Numbered from the stretch's first letter, positions 38,528 to 49,467 are shown. The stretch: 64,000 nucleotides of DNA from an uncultured Sulfitobacter sp. (GCA_947502265.1 CANMZB010000006.1:62001-126000), one strand, 5' to 3'. Notes: generated from the sequence alone by a model not told the origin. Made by a program: numbers and translations.

Positions 38528-39625
38528 CTATTCCAGCGCTGCGTCGGGGGAGACGGAATTGTCGATCACAACGGCGGCCCCGCCAGACAGACGGTTTTGA
38601 CCTGCGTTCACAATCTCGTCGCCCGCAGTCAGACCTTTCGAAATTTCGACCATTCCGCCAAACCTGCGCCCGACATCAACGAAAACCTGCGCCACAGTCA
38701 GCGCGTCCTCATCCTCGTCCTTGCGCACGACAAACACGGAATCTCCATAAAGGCTGGAGCTGACGGCGGTTTGGGGCAGGGCCAGAACGCCATCCTCTAC
38801 CGGCAGGTCGATGCGCACGCGCAGGAACTGACCGGGAAACAGGGTGCCGTTTGTGTTATTGATCAACGCCCGCGCGCTGATCAGGCGCGATACCGGATCG
38901 ACGCGCGGCTCGATCGCGATAATGCGGCCCTCAAACTTCAGATCACCGACTTCAGTCATCGCCGTCACCGTGTTGCCGATCTTGATCTTGTTGATCTCTT
39001 GTTCGGGAACCGTGAAATCAACCTGCATCTTGTCGAGGTTCTGCAAGGTTGCGTAGATCGTGCCGGGGGTCACATATTGCCCCTGCTCGACCTTGGCGAT
39101 TCCGATGATGCCGCCGAAGGGGGCGCGCATTTCCTTCTGGTCCAGAATCGCCGTCAGCTTGGCAACCTGCGCGCGTGCATTCTTTTCCTGCACTTCGGCG
39201 GTGTCCACTGTGTTGCTGGCGCTGATGCCGCGTTCCTGAAGGGTTTTGTTGCGCTCCAGTTGCGTAACAGCCAGATCAAGCGCGGCCTGCGCGGCACCTA
39301 GGTCGGCGCGCTCGATGCGCTCGTCGATCTGCACCAGTTTCTGACCTGCGTTCACCTTGTCGTTCGCGTTGAATTTAACCTCGCGCACCAGACCTGCGGC
39401 CTCGACCGCGAGGTCGACGCCTTGCGCCGAAAGCGCGGTGCCGAAGGTGTCAATGCCCGAACGCCATGAGATGGGTTCGATCTTCACAACGGACACGGCC
39501 ACCGGCGGCGCTTTGCGTCCGGCAAAATACTGCGCGATCATCTGGTCGCGGAACTGGTTGAACCCGACGATTCCGCCCACGATCAGCACGAGCAGGACAA
39601 TCGCTATTGCGAGGCGCTTTTTCAT
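38528..39625 (-). CDS. RND efflux periplasmic adaptor (membrane fusion protein)
   Basis: A 365-residue HlyD/AcrA-like adaptor. N-terminal membrane anchor or signal (MKKRLAIAIVLLVLIVGGIV), lipoyl half-motifs (AAGLVREVKFNANDKVNAGQ and KEMRAPFGGIIG), and a coiled-coil hairpin between them. The ATG at 39625 has GGAGA upstream. It joins the inner-membrane pump to an outer-membrane channel encoded elsewhere. Divergent from glutamate dehydrogenase. Confidence 0.91.
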   Translation of the reverse strand: MKKRLAIAIVLLVLIVGGIVGFNQFRDQMIAQYFAGRKAPPVAVSVVKIEPISWRSGIDTFGTALSAQGVDLAVEAAGLVREVKFNANDKVNAGQKLVQIDERIERADLGAAQAALDLAVTQLERNKTLQERGISASNTVDTAEVQEKNARAQVAKLTAILDQKEMRAPFGGIIGIAKVEQGQYVTPGTIYATLQNLDKMQVDFTVPEQEINKIKIGNTVTAMTEVGDLKFEGRIIAIEPRVDPVSRLISARALINNTNGTLFPGQFLRVRIDLPVEDGVLALPQTAVSSSLYGDSVFVVRKDEDEDALTVAQVFVDVGRRFGGMVEISKGLTAGDEIVNAGQNRLSGGAAVVIDNSVSPDAALE

Positions 39626-39723
39626 TGATGTCTCCGGCGTTGATAGAAGTTGGACGCTTGATTCCGGCGAATGTACCGGTGCGTGGCGTGGTGCACAGTG
39701 CTGAGTGCAATATAGCTCTGTAA

Positions 39724-41199
<1,476 letters not shown>

Positions 41200-41340
41200 C
41201 CCAGCACTACGGCATCATGCGGCGCCAAAATAAGGCGGCGCTGAACAGGGCAGCGGGCATCATCGCCCGCTGCCCGCCGGTTTCCAACAGCCTCTGACAG
41301 ACGCGTTTTTCCAATTTTCCTGTGACCGTTAGGCGCGATA

Positions 41341-41442
41341 CAACGTCCCGCCCTTAACCTGAGACAACTCTTGTTGCCAATGCCGCGAGAGCGTCGAAGG
41401 TGTGGCAGGGTATTGGTGAGTCAAGTTTAAGGCGGGGCGCTC
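41341..41442 (+). repeat. 102-bp MITE-like inverted-repeat element, copy 1
   Basis: A 102-base non-coding repeat between gdhA and the TRAP binding protein gene. The ends are imperfect inverted repeats (left CAACGTCCCGCC, right GGCGGGGCGCTC) and it is flanked on both sides by TA (41339-41340 and 41443-41444). By hand alignment it is about 86 percent identical to the reverse complement of the copy at 49366-49467, which is also exactly 102 bases and TA-flanked. Features fit a mobile element of the IS630/Tc1-mariner type that lacks its transposase. Confidence 0.75.
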
Positions 41443-41600
41443 TAAGATATTGATAACGCCGGTTGGCAGCATTTCTCTTGCGGCTGTTCTGGACATTTCG
41501 ACGGATACGGAATTAGCTGTAAGGGTTGGCCGGATTGGCCGCCATGCCGGACCGGGGCGCGATCCCGTCGTCATGTCAATTCTTATTGTTGGAGGTCCAG

Positions 41601-42695
41601 ATGGATCGTCGTTCCTTTATGAAGTCTGCTGGCGTAATTGGCGTCGGCGCTACGGCAAGCAGCCTCGCTGCACCTGCGGTCGCGCAGGGCAATATTACCT
41701 GGCGCATGGTCACCACATGGCCAAAGAACTTTCCCGGCCTCGGTGTTGGCGCGCAACGGCTGGCCGATCGCGTCACCGCAGCGTCCGGCGGTCGCCTGAC
41801 GGTTCAGGTCTATTCCGCAGGCGAGCTGGTGCCGCCGCTTCAGTCGCTGGATGCGGTTATCGACGGCACTGCCGAGATGAGCCATGGCGCGGCTTACTAC
41901 TGGCAGAACAAATCGCCTGCGCTGTCGTTCTTTACCGGCGTTCCATACGGCATGACCACGCCGGAACTTACCGCGTGGATGCGTTATCTGGGCGGTCAGG
42001 AAATCTGGGACGAGGTCTATGACCAATTCGGCGTTCAGGGCTTCCTGTCGGGCAACACCGGCACGCAGACCGGCGGTTGGTTCCGCGACGAGCTGAACAG
42101 CCTTGACGATATCAAAGGCGTGCGTTTCCGGACACCTGGTCTGGGTGGTCGCGTTTGGGAAAAACTGGGTGCCACGGTGACAAACATGGCCGCTGGCGAG
42201 ATTTTTCAGGCGTTGCAGTCCGGTACGCTGGATGCGGCCGAATTTGTCGGGCCGTATAACGATCTGGCGCTTGGTTTCCATCAGGTGGCCAAGAATTACT
42301 ATATGCCGAGCTTTGTTGAATCCGGTCTGGCGACGGAACTGGTTGTCGACAAGAAAAAGTATCAGGAACTGCCCGATGATCTACAGGCGATCATCCGCGA
42401 TGTTGCTCAGGCGGAATACGATCAGGTATCGTCCGACTTTATCGCCAACGACCCGCGCGCGCTGCGCACGCTGGTCAACGATCATGGTGTGATCGTGCGC
42501 AACTTCCCGGACGACATCATGGAAGCGGGCGCAAAAGCATCTGTGGAAGTGACTCAGGAGCTGCTGGACAGTGACGATCCGCTGGTCAAGAAAACCGCAG
42601 AGAGCTTTGTTGATGCGCTTGGCCTTGTGCGGGAACGGAGCGAGAAGATCGACATGCCCTATATGTTGGCACGGGAAAAGTTCCTCAAGTACTAA
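41601..42695 (+). CDS. TRAP transporter substrate-binding protein, TakP-like
   Basis: A 364-residue binding protein with a twin-arginine-like N-terminus (MDRRSFMKSAG) and an alanine-rich cleavage region ending APAVAQG. The mature part, beginning ITWRMVTTWPKNFPGLGVG, resembles the 2-oxo-acid-binding TakP subgroup, with a GFLSGNTGTQTGGW segment. GGAGG precedes the ATG at 41601. Its permease genes are on the opposite strand (42752-44712) and converge on it, so the two halves are separate transcription units. The substrate is probably a 2-oxo or hydroxy acid. Confidence 0.88.
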   Translation: MDRRSFMKSAGVIGVGATASSLAAPAVAQGNITWRMVTTWPKNFPGLGVGAQRLADRVTAASGGRLTVQVYSAGELVPPLQSLDAVIDGTAEMSHGAAYYWQNKSPALSFFTGVPYGMTTPELTAWMRYLGGQEIWDEVYDQFGVQGFLSGNTGTQTGGWFRDELNSLDDIKGVRFRTPGLGGRVWEKLGATVTNMAAGEIFQALQSGTLDAAEFVGPYNDLALGFHQVAKNYYMPSFVESGLATELVVDKKKYQELPDDLQAIIRDVAQAEYDQVSSDFIANDPRALRTLVNDHGVIVRNFPDDIMEAGAKASVEVTQELLDSDDPLVKKTAESFVDALGLVRERSEKIDMPYMLAREKFLKY

Positions 42696-42720
42696 GGTTT
42701 CCTTGTTGGGAAATCCGAAA

Positions 42721-42748
42721 GGCCCGGCAGCAATGCCGGGCCTTTTTT
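42721..42748 (+). terminator. Rho-independent terminator after the TakP-like gene
   Basis: GGCCCGGCA at 42721-42729, loop GCAA, TGCCGGGCC at 42734-42742, then six T. A textbook intrinsic terminator between convergent genes, 25 bases after the TAA. Confidence 0.92.
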
Positions 42749-42751
42749 GTT

Positions 42752-44143
42752 TTAGCCCGCGATAAGGCGCGGGAGCCATGTGGCGATTCCGGGGAACGCG
42801 AACAGGAGGCCGATGGCGACGAGTTGCAGCAAGACAAACGGCAGAATGCCCTTGTAGATGGCAGATGTCGGCAAGCTGTCGGGGGCCACGCCGCGCAGGT
42901 AGAACAGCGCAAAACCAAACGGTGGCGTCAGGAACGAGGTTTGCAAGTTCACCCCGACCAACACACCAAGCCAGACAGGATCCACATCCATCGCCAGCAG
43001 GATAGGGGCGGTGATCGGGATTACGATAAAGATGATCTCGAAGGTATCCAGAATGAAGCCCAGCACAAACATGATCGCCATGACAACCGCAACGGCCATC
43101 AACGGGCCACCGGGCAGATTGGACAGGAATTCATGCACCAGATTGTCGCCACCCATCAGGCGGAACACGACCGAAAACACCGAAGCGCCCAGCAGAACGA
43201 TAAACACCATCGAGGTGATCGTCGCCGTTGCAACCACCGTTTGGCGCAGGATCGTAAACGACAACCTCCAGCGTAATGCAGCAAGGATCATGGCCCCCAC
43301 GGCCCCCACGGATGCCGCCTCGGTGGGGGTGGCGATACCACCAAGGATCGACCCCAGTACCGACATGATCAACAAAAGCGGCGGCACCAGCGATACCACG
43401 ACTTCACGCAGCAGGTCCTTTTTCTCGCCTTCGGGAACGGGGGTCGCAGGGCAGCTTTCGGGATCGGTGATCGCCTTGAAGATGGTGTAGGTGAGGTAAA
43501 GCCCCACCAGCATAAAACCGGGCAAAATCGCGCCTGCGAAAAGATCGCCGACCGATACGGCGGTCGGGGCGAAATTGCCCTTTTCCATCTGCACCTGAGA
43601 GTTAATGCCCGACAACATATCGCCCATAAAGATCAGCACGGTCGAAGGGGGGATGATCTGCCCCAAAGTGCCGCTGGCGCAGATCACACCGGTCGCCAGC
43701 TTGGGATTATACCCCGCGTTCAGCATCGCAGGCAGCGAGATCAGGCCCATCGTGACAACTGTGGCACCGACGACACCGGTAGAGGCCGCGAGCAGCGCAC
43801 CCACGATAATCACCGACATACCCAACCCGCCACGCAGATTGCCAAACAGCTTGCCCATGGTAAGCAGCAGTTGTTCGGCGATGTTGGATCGTTCCAGCAT
43901 CACACCCATAAAGATGAAAAGCGGCACGGCGACCAGCACCTCGCTGGTCATGAAGCCGATATAGCGGTTTGGCAGGGCGCCGAAATTTGACGGATCGAAC
44001 ACGCCGAACCACATGCCCACAGCGCCGAACATCAGGGACACACCCGCCAGCGTGAATGCTACGGGGAAGCCCAGCAGCAAAAAGCCGATAATGCCGAAGA
44101 ACATGAGGCCGGAGAGAAGCTCTCCGATAAGGATAGGATCCAT
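42752..44143 (-). CDS. dctM: TRAP transporter large permease, DctM family
   Basis: A 463-residue membrane protein with about 12-14 helices. Motifs include STGVVGATVVTMGLISLP, the GIATPTEAASVG repeat and the C-terminal NLQTSFLTPPFGFALFYL. It overlaps dctQ upstream by one base. It converges with the TakP-like binding protein gene, the likely third component, because no other binding-protein gene directly adjoins this permease pair on its own strand. Confidence 0.9.
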   Translation of the reverse strand: MDPILIGELLSGLMFFGIIGFLLLGFPVAFTLAGVSLMFGAVGMWFGVFDPSNFGALPNRYIGFMTSEVLVAVPLFIFMGVMLERSNIAEQLLLTMGKLFGNLRGGLGMSVIIVGALLAASTGVVGATVVTMGLISLPAMLNAGYNPKLATGVICASGTLGQIIPPSTVLIFMGDMLSGINSQVQMEKGNFAPTAVSVGDLFAGAILPGFMLVGLYLTYTIFKAITDPESCPATPVPEGEKKDLLREVVVSLVPPLLLIMSVLGSILGGIATPTEAASVGAVGAMILAALRWRLSFTILRQTVVATATITSMVFIVLLGASVFSVVFRLMGGDNLVHEFLSNLPGGPLMAVAVVMAIMFVLGFILDTFEIIFIVIPITAPILLAMDVDPVWLGVLVGVNLQTSFLTPPFGFALFYLRGVAPDSLPTSAIYKGILPFVLLQLVAIGLLFAFPGIATWLPRLIAG

Positions 44144-44712
44144 CAGGCGGCTCCGTCTGTGGTGGGGGGCAGGGCATCATAGCGTTGCGAAGGCGGCAGC
44201 AGATCGCTGCGCCCGCCCAGCACCACGATGGACCGCAAGATCATTGCAACGCCCTGAAGTGCGAGCAAAGCGGCGAAGGCGATGATGAAGGATTTGAGGA
44301 TATAAAGCCCCGGCATTCCGCCGACATTGGCAGAGCCTTCCTGATAGCTCCATGCGCGCATTACGAAGGGCATGGAGTAAACATAAATCACGGTGCAGAA
44401 CGGAAGCAGAAACAGCAGCGATCCAAAGAGATCCACCATTGCTTTGGTGCGCGGCGTGGCAGGCCGGTAAAAAATATCAACGCGCACATGATCGCCGCGC
44501 ATCAAGGCAAAGCCTGCAACGGCAGTAAACATGGCACCGTTAAGCCAGATATAAAGATCCTGCATCCAGACGTAACTGACGGCGAAAAGATAGCGTTGCA
44601 CGACGACGGTAAAGCAGATTGCGACAATCCCCAGCGAAAGCCACGAAAAAACATGTCCTATAAGACCGTTCAATCCGCAGATCGCCCGAACTATCATTGC
44701 CATAATACGCAT
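44143..44712 (-). CDS. dctQ: TRAP transporter small permease, DctQ family
   Basis: A 189-residue protein with four helices and the DctQ-type MRGDHVRVDIFY stretch between helices 2 and 3. A GGGAGGG ribosome site precedes the ATG. It follows the terminator at 44790-44810 that separates it from the other TRAP operon. The 30-residue C-terminal tail (SQRYDALPP region) is longer than usual. Confidence 0.88.
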   Translation of the reverse strand: MRIMAMIVRAICGLNGLIGHVFSWLSLGIVAICFTVVVQRYLFAVSYVWMQDLYIWLNGAMFTAVAGFALMRGDHVRVDIFYRPATPRTKAMVDLFGSLLFLLPFCTVIYVYSMPFVMRAWSYQEGSANVGGMPGLYILKSFIIAFAALLALQGVAMILRSIVVLGGRSDLLPPSQRYDALPPTTDGAA

Positions 44713-44789
44713 GGCATCCCTCCCTTTTCAGTCGGATTGCCATGAAAAGACGTTTCACACAATACAACACATGCCCCGATGTACGCGAA

Positions 44790-44810
44790 AGGCCCGCACG
44801 GGGCGGGCCT
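44790..44810. terminator. Hairpin terminator after the second TRAP binding-protein gene
   Basis: AGGCCCGC and GCGGGCCT form an 8-base stem with a 5-base loop, 24 bases after the stop of the minus-strand gene, followed on that strand by TTTCG. A short T-run makes it a moderate terminator. Confidence 0.65.
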
Positions 44811-44833
44811 TTGCAGTTATATCAATGTCGGGA

Positions 44834-45925
44834 CTACTTTGCCGCGCAGGCGCGCAGCTTTTCAACGTCGGGGCCATTGGGTGTGCGCCCAAGGTTGAAC
44901 GGAGCAGACGCATCACGCCATTTTGCGTAGTCGTTCAGGTACTCGACCTGGCTGAGGTACACTTTGGCGCTGTCGGGGTTTTCACAGGCGGTCTCTTCAA
45001 TGGTTGTGTTCGCCATTTCCTGAATCTTCGCCAGTGTTTCGTCGTCATAGCGGGTGATCTCGATGCCAGCATCCTTGAACTGCTGATAGGCTTCGGTCGC
45101 GCGCTTTTCGGTGAAGGTAAGTGACCAGATCAGGTTGGCTTCTGCCGCAATCTTGAGGGTTTCCTGGGTTTCGGATGACAGGGCATCCCACGACGTCTTG
45201 TTGATCATCACACCAAAGACTGACGCGGACTGGTGCCAGCCGGGGGTTGCCCAGAATTTGGTAACCTGCTGGAAACCACCAGAGAAATCCACGTTGGGTG
45301 TGGAGAACTCAGCACCGTCGATCACGCCGCGCTCAAGCGACTGATAGATTTCACCACCGGCCATCGAGACCTGGCTGCCGCCGAGTTTTTCCAGCAAGCG
45401 ACCCTGCTCCAGACCGGACAGACGCAGGCGCATGCCTTGCAGGTCGTCCAGCGTTTCGATCTTCTTGTTGGTGCGGAAGCCGGATTCATTGTTGGTCACG
45501 CCGTACGGCAGATAGACCATGCCGAACTTGCCGTAGATTTCGTCATACAGCTCCTGACCGCCCCACTGCTGGATCCAGTTGACGTAATCAACCGCGTTGA
45601 ACAGTGATGCCGTGGTCGCCAAAGGCGAGAAAGCAGAGTTGCGGCCAGCCCAATAGCCGGGCCAGTCAGCGCCGGCCTGAATGGTGCCGGATTCGACCGC
45701 ACCGAACACTTCACCCGCTGGAACCAGCGCGCCGCCCTCGAAAAATTCGATCGTCAGATCGTCGCCCGTCAGCTTGTTCGCAAGATCGACGAAATGCTTG
45801 TCGATTTCGATCAGCTCAAGCGAGGTGGGCCATGTTGTTGTCATGGTCCAGCTTTCCTGCGCCATGGCAGCACCGGAAAAGCCGAGCGCCGTTGCGGCGG
45901 TTGCTAAAAAGTGGGTCAATTTCAT
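44834..45925 (-). CDS. TRAP transporter substrate-binding protein
   Basis: A 363-residue periplasmic protein with a Sec signal peptide (MKLTHFLATAATALGFSG, cleavage near AMAQES), then a WTMTTTWPTSLELIEIDKHF start like TakP relatives. The conserved substrate arginine is likely in MRLRLSGLEQGR. Last gene of the QM-P operon reading leftward, 37 bases after the large permease. The substrate is probably a carboxylate; a C-terminal CENPDSAKVY segment with an extra cysteine may form a disulfide with the final cysteine. Confidence 0.88.
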   Translation of the reverse strand: MKLTHFLATAATALGFSGAAMAQESWTMTTTWPTSLELIEIDKHFVDLANKLTGDDLTIEFFEGGALVPAGEVFGAVESGTIQAGADWPGYWAGRNSAFSPLATTASLFNAVDYVNWIQQWGGQELYDEIYGKFGMVYLPYGVTNNESGFRTNKKIETLDDLQGMRLRLSGLEQGRLLEKLGGSQVSMAGGEIYQSLERGVIDGAEFSTPNVDFSGGFQQVTKFWATPGWHQSASVFGVMINKTSWDALSSETQETLKIAAEANLIWSLTFTEKRATEAYQQFKDAGIEITRYDDETLAKIQEMANTTIEETACENPDSAKVYLSQVEYLNDYAKWRDASAPFNLGRTPNGPDVEKLRACAAK

Positions 45926-45961
45926 GGGAAGCTCCTCTGTTGGGTTCGTTTGTTTTTATGG

Positions 45962-47287
45962 TTATTTGGAGTAAAGTACATCGGGCAGCCAGAGTACCAG
46001 TTGCGGTATGAGTGCAACCGCAAAGCACATGGCGATAATCAGTCCGATAAACGGTAGAACACCCCTGATGATCTGTCCGGTACGGACCTCTTTCGGGGCG
46101 ATTGCGCGCAGGTAAAACAGCGCGTATCCGAACGGCGGTGTCAGGAATGACGTTTGCAGAACAAGCGCCACCAGAACGACAAACCACAACAACGAGATAT
46201 CCGGCATCTCTTGAATGATCGGCAGGAAAATCGGGAAAGACAGCAGCACAATGCCGGTCCAGTCGAGGAACGCACCGAGGATAAAGACGATAAACAGCAT
46301 CGTTGCGATCAACAGCCATGGCGCCATGTCAAAGTTGCGAATGATCTCCTGAGTGACGCGCAGTCCGCCGGTAATGTTGAACACGCCCGTGAACGCGGTG
46401 GCTCCCACAACAATAAACAGGATCATCGCTGATGTGCGTCCTGTTTCCAGCATCGCAGAATAGAAATTTTTCAGCGTGAACCGGCCGCGCAGAATGACAA
46501 TCAGCAGGGCAAGGGCCGCGCCAATGGCGGAGGCTTCGGTCGCCGTGGCAATACCCGCCAACAGCGATCCAAGGATGCCGAGGATCAAGATCAGCGGCGG
46601 CACCGCCTCGAATGCCAGCATCTTTAAAAGAGCGCCGCGCGCGATTTTCTCGTCCGGCATGACTGCGGGTGCGGATTTGGGATCAAAGATAGCCACGATG
46701 ACAACCCAAACGGCATATAGCAGGCCCAGAAGGATGCCGGGGACCATCGCACCGGCAAACAGCTCACCCACCGACAGCGGCGAATAGGACGCCATAAGGA
46801 TCAGCATGATAGACGGGGGGATAATAATGCCAAGGCAGCCCGAAGCGGCAATAACACCGGTCGTCAATGTCGCAGAATAGCCGTATTGTAGCATCGGGCG
46901 CAGCGCCATCACCCCCATCACGGTGATTGATGCGCCCACAATGCCGGTGGTTGCGGCCAGCAGAATAGAGATGAACACCACTGCCAGAGCCAGCCCGCCA
47001 CGCACGTTGGACAGCAGCAGGCGCAAGGCTTCGAACATCCTGTCGGTGACGCCACTGTCGGATAGAAACCGCGCCATCAGAATGAACAGCGGAATGGCGA
47101 TCAGAACAAAGTTCTCCAGTACCTCACCGTAAATACGGTTGATGACGATGCCCAGCACCATCGGCTTGCCCGCGATTAGCGCGCCCAGAACCGCCGTGCC
47201 TCCTAGAACAAAGGCCAGCGGGTGACCCATGAAAAGCCCCGTAAGCAGCAAGCCGAACATGCAAAGTGCGATAAGTTCAGGAGTCAT
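45962..47287 (-). CDS. dctM: TRAP transporter large permease, DctM family
   Basis: A 441-residue DctM with TTGIVGASITVMGVMALRP and GIATATEASAIG (the second half of the family repeat) and the LQTSFLTPPFGYALFYL end. The ATG at 47287 overlaps the end of dctQ by 11 bases, so the two are co-translated. Helical content and length normal for the family. Confidence 0.9.
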   Translation of the reverse strand: MTPELIALCMFGLLLTGLFMGHPLAFVLGGTAVLGALIAGKPMVLGIVINRIYGEVLENFVLIAIPLFILMARFLSDSGVTDRMFEALRLLLSNVRGGLALAVVFISILLAATTGIVGASITVMGVMALRPMLQYGYSATLTTGVIAASGCLGIIIPPSIMLILMASYSPLSVGELFAGAMVPGILLGLLYAVWVVIVAIFDPKSAPAVMPDEKIARGALLKMLAFEAVPPLILILGILGSLLAGIATATEASAIGAALALLIVILRGRFTLKNFYSAMLETGRTSAMILFIVVGATAFTGVFNITGGLRVTQEIIRNFDMAPWLLIATMLFIVFILGAFLDWTGIVLLSFPIFLPIIQEMPDISLLWFVVLVALVLQTSFLTPPFGYALFYLRAIAPKEVRTGQIIRGVLPFIGLIIAMCFAVALIPQLVLWLPDVLYSK

Positions 47288-47777
47288 GATGCGGAACCTC
47301 GCGGCCGAGAACAAGTTTCATTACTTCGGAGATGCCTTGCAGGAATAACAGCCCCGCCGCGACGGCCATAGCAAGTTTGAGCGGATAAACGGGTAGCTGC
47401 ACGGAGCCATAGGTGGTTTCCCCCTGCGCCCATGATCTCATGCCGAAATCCCATGAGCGGGTCATGAAAATCCACGCAAAGGGAAAGAAAAAGATAAGGT
47501 ACCCGGCCACTTCAACCCACCGGCGCACCCGCAACCCCAGTTTTTCGGTCACCAGATCGACACGCACGTGGGCCTGATGGCGCAGCGCGTATCCGCCCAG
47601 CATGACGAAATAGAACCCGTAAAGCTGCTTGGTCACGTCGAACGCCCAGCGGGTCGGATCATTGAAGACATAACGCATGACCACGTCGAAAATGATAATT
47701 GCCGCAAAGATGACGGCGACCACCGAAACGATCCTTCCGATGACCTCGTTCAAGCCGTCGATTGCTTTAATAAGCAT
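47277..47777 (-). CDS. dctQ: TRAP transporter small permease, DctQ family
   Basis: A 166-residue small permease with four helices and a RHQAHVRVDLV stretch between helices 2 and 3. GGAGG precedes the ATG at 47777. First gene of the leftward dctQ-dctM-binding protein operon. Confidence 0.88.
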   Translation of the reverse strand: MLIKAIDGLNEVIGRIVSVVAVIFAAIIIFDVVMRYVFNDPTRWAFDVTKQLYGFYFVMLGGYALRHQAHVRVDLVTEKLGLRVRRWVEVAGYLIFFFPFAWIFMTRSWDFGMRSWAQGETTYGSVQLPVYPLKLAMAVAAGLLFLQGISEVMKLVLGREVPHHDS

Positions 47778-48046
47778 GGTGCCTCCCCGCAACATTCGCA
47801 CCACATGACTTAAAATTCCGTAAGGTTACAAGTGTGTTTTCACGCTGATGTTACCTACGCTCTTACGTATGCGCGCGCGCTTTCAGGCACCTTCAGCCGC
47901 GCGCAGCGAGCTAAGCGAACAGGCCGCCGTTTTATGGATGATGGCCTTTAGGTTGCGTCAAGCTACTTTAAATAAAAGATACTTCCCTTTGGGGGAAATG
48001 GCAGATCGTGTCGACGACCCGCAGAACCGCGCCTTGCGCATTAAGG
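47778..48046. other. Intergenic region upstream of the second TRAP operon
   Basis: About 270 bases between dctQ and the hydrolase remnant. No gene, clear palindrome or confident promoter was seen; the region from 47950 has several A/T-rich stretches that could hold the operon promoter. Confidence 0.35.
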
Positions 48047-48269
48047 TCAAATTTTTGGTCGGCCGACTTTGACCGGCGGGCCGAGGTTGCCGAGGTAGCT
48101 GCGGTCAAATTCAGGTCCATAGACGGAAAAGGGAGCCCTGTTGTCGCGAAAGCTTTTGTGCGGTTGACCCATGCGCAAGATACTCTCAGCGGCGCTGACG
48201 GTCCATTTCGGCGATGTAATTTTCCATCGCGATGTGCATCTGGATGCCGGTAATCGAGAAACGAGACAT
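48047..48269 (-). pseudogene. Internally deleted carbon-nitrogen hydrolase (nitrilase family) remnant
   Basis: Starts with MSRFSITGIQMHIAMENYIA, the usual N-terminus of a nitrilase-family hydrolase in these bacteria, but reaches a stop after about 27 residues. In another frame it then continues directly with a C-terminal-like segment (GQPHKSFRDNRAPFSVYG, then SYLGNLGPPVKVGRPKI). The roughly 250 residues of the catalytic core are missing, so an internal deletion joined the two ends. It sits behind the C45-type remnant, a frequent neighbour. Confidence 0.62.
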
Positions 48270-48361
48270 ATTTTTTCCTGCTCAGCTGGGGCGTGAACTG
48301 CAAGCGGTGCCTTGCCGGTTCAGCCAGAGGCGGGCCGGTCAGGGGCGAGATACACTGTCGC

Positions 48362-48770
48362 TCAATCGCCGGATTTATCGACCACGGTGACGTTGTAGGA
48401 CATATGCGAAGGCACACTGCGCAGCGCCTCGACGGCCTGTCGCATATTTCCAGCACATAGCGAATTATTTGGGGAATGCCGAAACCGGCAGCGCGGACCG
48501 AGCGACCGCCAGAAGTCAGCGAAGCGGCAAGACCGGCGTCGTTGATCCCGTCGGCAAAGCCTACAACGCGCCGACCACGCCACGTTGTCGAAAGAAGCGT
48601 TGTTTCATTAAATTGCGGATCAGCAGCGGGCCATCTGCATCTACCAGAACAGCTTGCGAGCAATTCACCAGATAGCGGGGCGACGACCAAGAACTGAGGA
48701 ACAGGGCGGCGCTTTCATCATCACCGCAGACATCATCCCATTGGTCCCAACGCGTCTCGAACTCAGGCAT
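48362..48770 (-). pseudogene. Frameshifted C45-type acyltransferase/hydrolase remnant
   Basis: Begins with MPEFETRWDQWDDVCGDD, then in the same frame LVNCSQAVLVDADGPLLIRN. The next part is in another frame: NETTLLSTTWRGRRVVGFAD and NDAGLAASLTSGG, typical of the acyl-CoA:6-aminopenicillanate acyltransferase (C45) family. A third frame gives VEALRSVPSHMSYNVTVVD and then a stop. At least two frameshifts and a truncated C-terminus; the gene is dead. Confidence 0.62.
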
Positions 48771-49365
48771 CTGGCGACGGATTGCCAGACGCGCATCGCG
48801 CTTTTACGCGTCGTCTGGCCAAGAACACTATGGTTCATGATGTGCTTATATTGACATTAGGCGGCGCTTTCTCAAGATCGCCGCCATGCTTCCTTCGCCC
48901 GTTTTCAGCGGTACAAACCGACATCCCCCCTGTTAATCGCGACCTACCGGATTAGACAATATCCGACCGTGGTGCGTGTGCGCCGTACCATTCAAGGCGG
49001 CGGCTTCGGCAATCAGGATCGCAACCCGTTTTCTTCCTTGTCGGCTCTCTCCCGTTGGTGCTTGTCAGTTCACGCATTGGTGCGGTTACCTGCGGTTCAG
49101 GCAACAAAGTGTCGCTGCGAAGTCTGGATGAAATACGGTGTCTTGCGCTGTAAAAGCTTCGCAAGCGCGGCTCCAGAAGGTATTCGAACTGCTTGGTTTC
49201 AGATGCCGTGCCCTTTTTCATTTGTTGGGGTGTCGCACTTTTTGTTGATACTTTAGGCGTGAAAAACGTCTGTCGACAGCATTAATCTTACCAAGGCTAT
49301 AGTCCATGATGTATGTCTGGTCACCAAGCCCCGCAGTGTTCTTTTCCAAGATCTACGTTGGCTTA
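48771..49365. other. Gene-poor stretch left of the second repeat
   Basis: About 595 bases in which no recognisable protein is encoded. Short open frames on both strands (for example 48969-49256) have no family features and no ribosome sites. A CTGTCGACAG palindrome lies near 49271. Likely degraded sequence. Confidence 0.4.
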
Positions 49366-49467
49366 AAGCGCCCCGCCTTAAACTTGACTCACCAATACCC
49401 TGCCACGTCCTCAACACTCTCGCGGCATTGGCGACAAGAGACGCCTCAGGTTAAAGGCGGGCCGCTT
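49366..49467 (-). repeat. 102-bp MITE-like inverted-repeat element, copy 2
   Basis: Exactly 102 bases, flanked by TA at 49364-49365 and 49468-49469. Ends AAGCGCCCCGCC and GGCGGGCCGCTT are near-perfect inverted repeats, extending imperfectly inward for about 20 bases. Opposite in orientation to copy 1, about 8 kb away. The middle also has inverted-repeat character (CCAATACC-type and GGCATTGG arms), so a transcript would fold into a long hairpin. Confidence 0.75.

Noticed and set aside
48952..49256. Overlapping 89- and 95-codon frames in the gene-poor stretch
   Set aside because: No ribosome site, no recognisable domain, and opposite-strand overlap; likely random open frames in degraded DNA.
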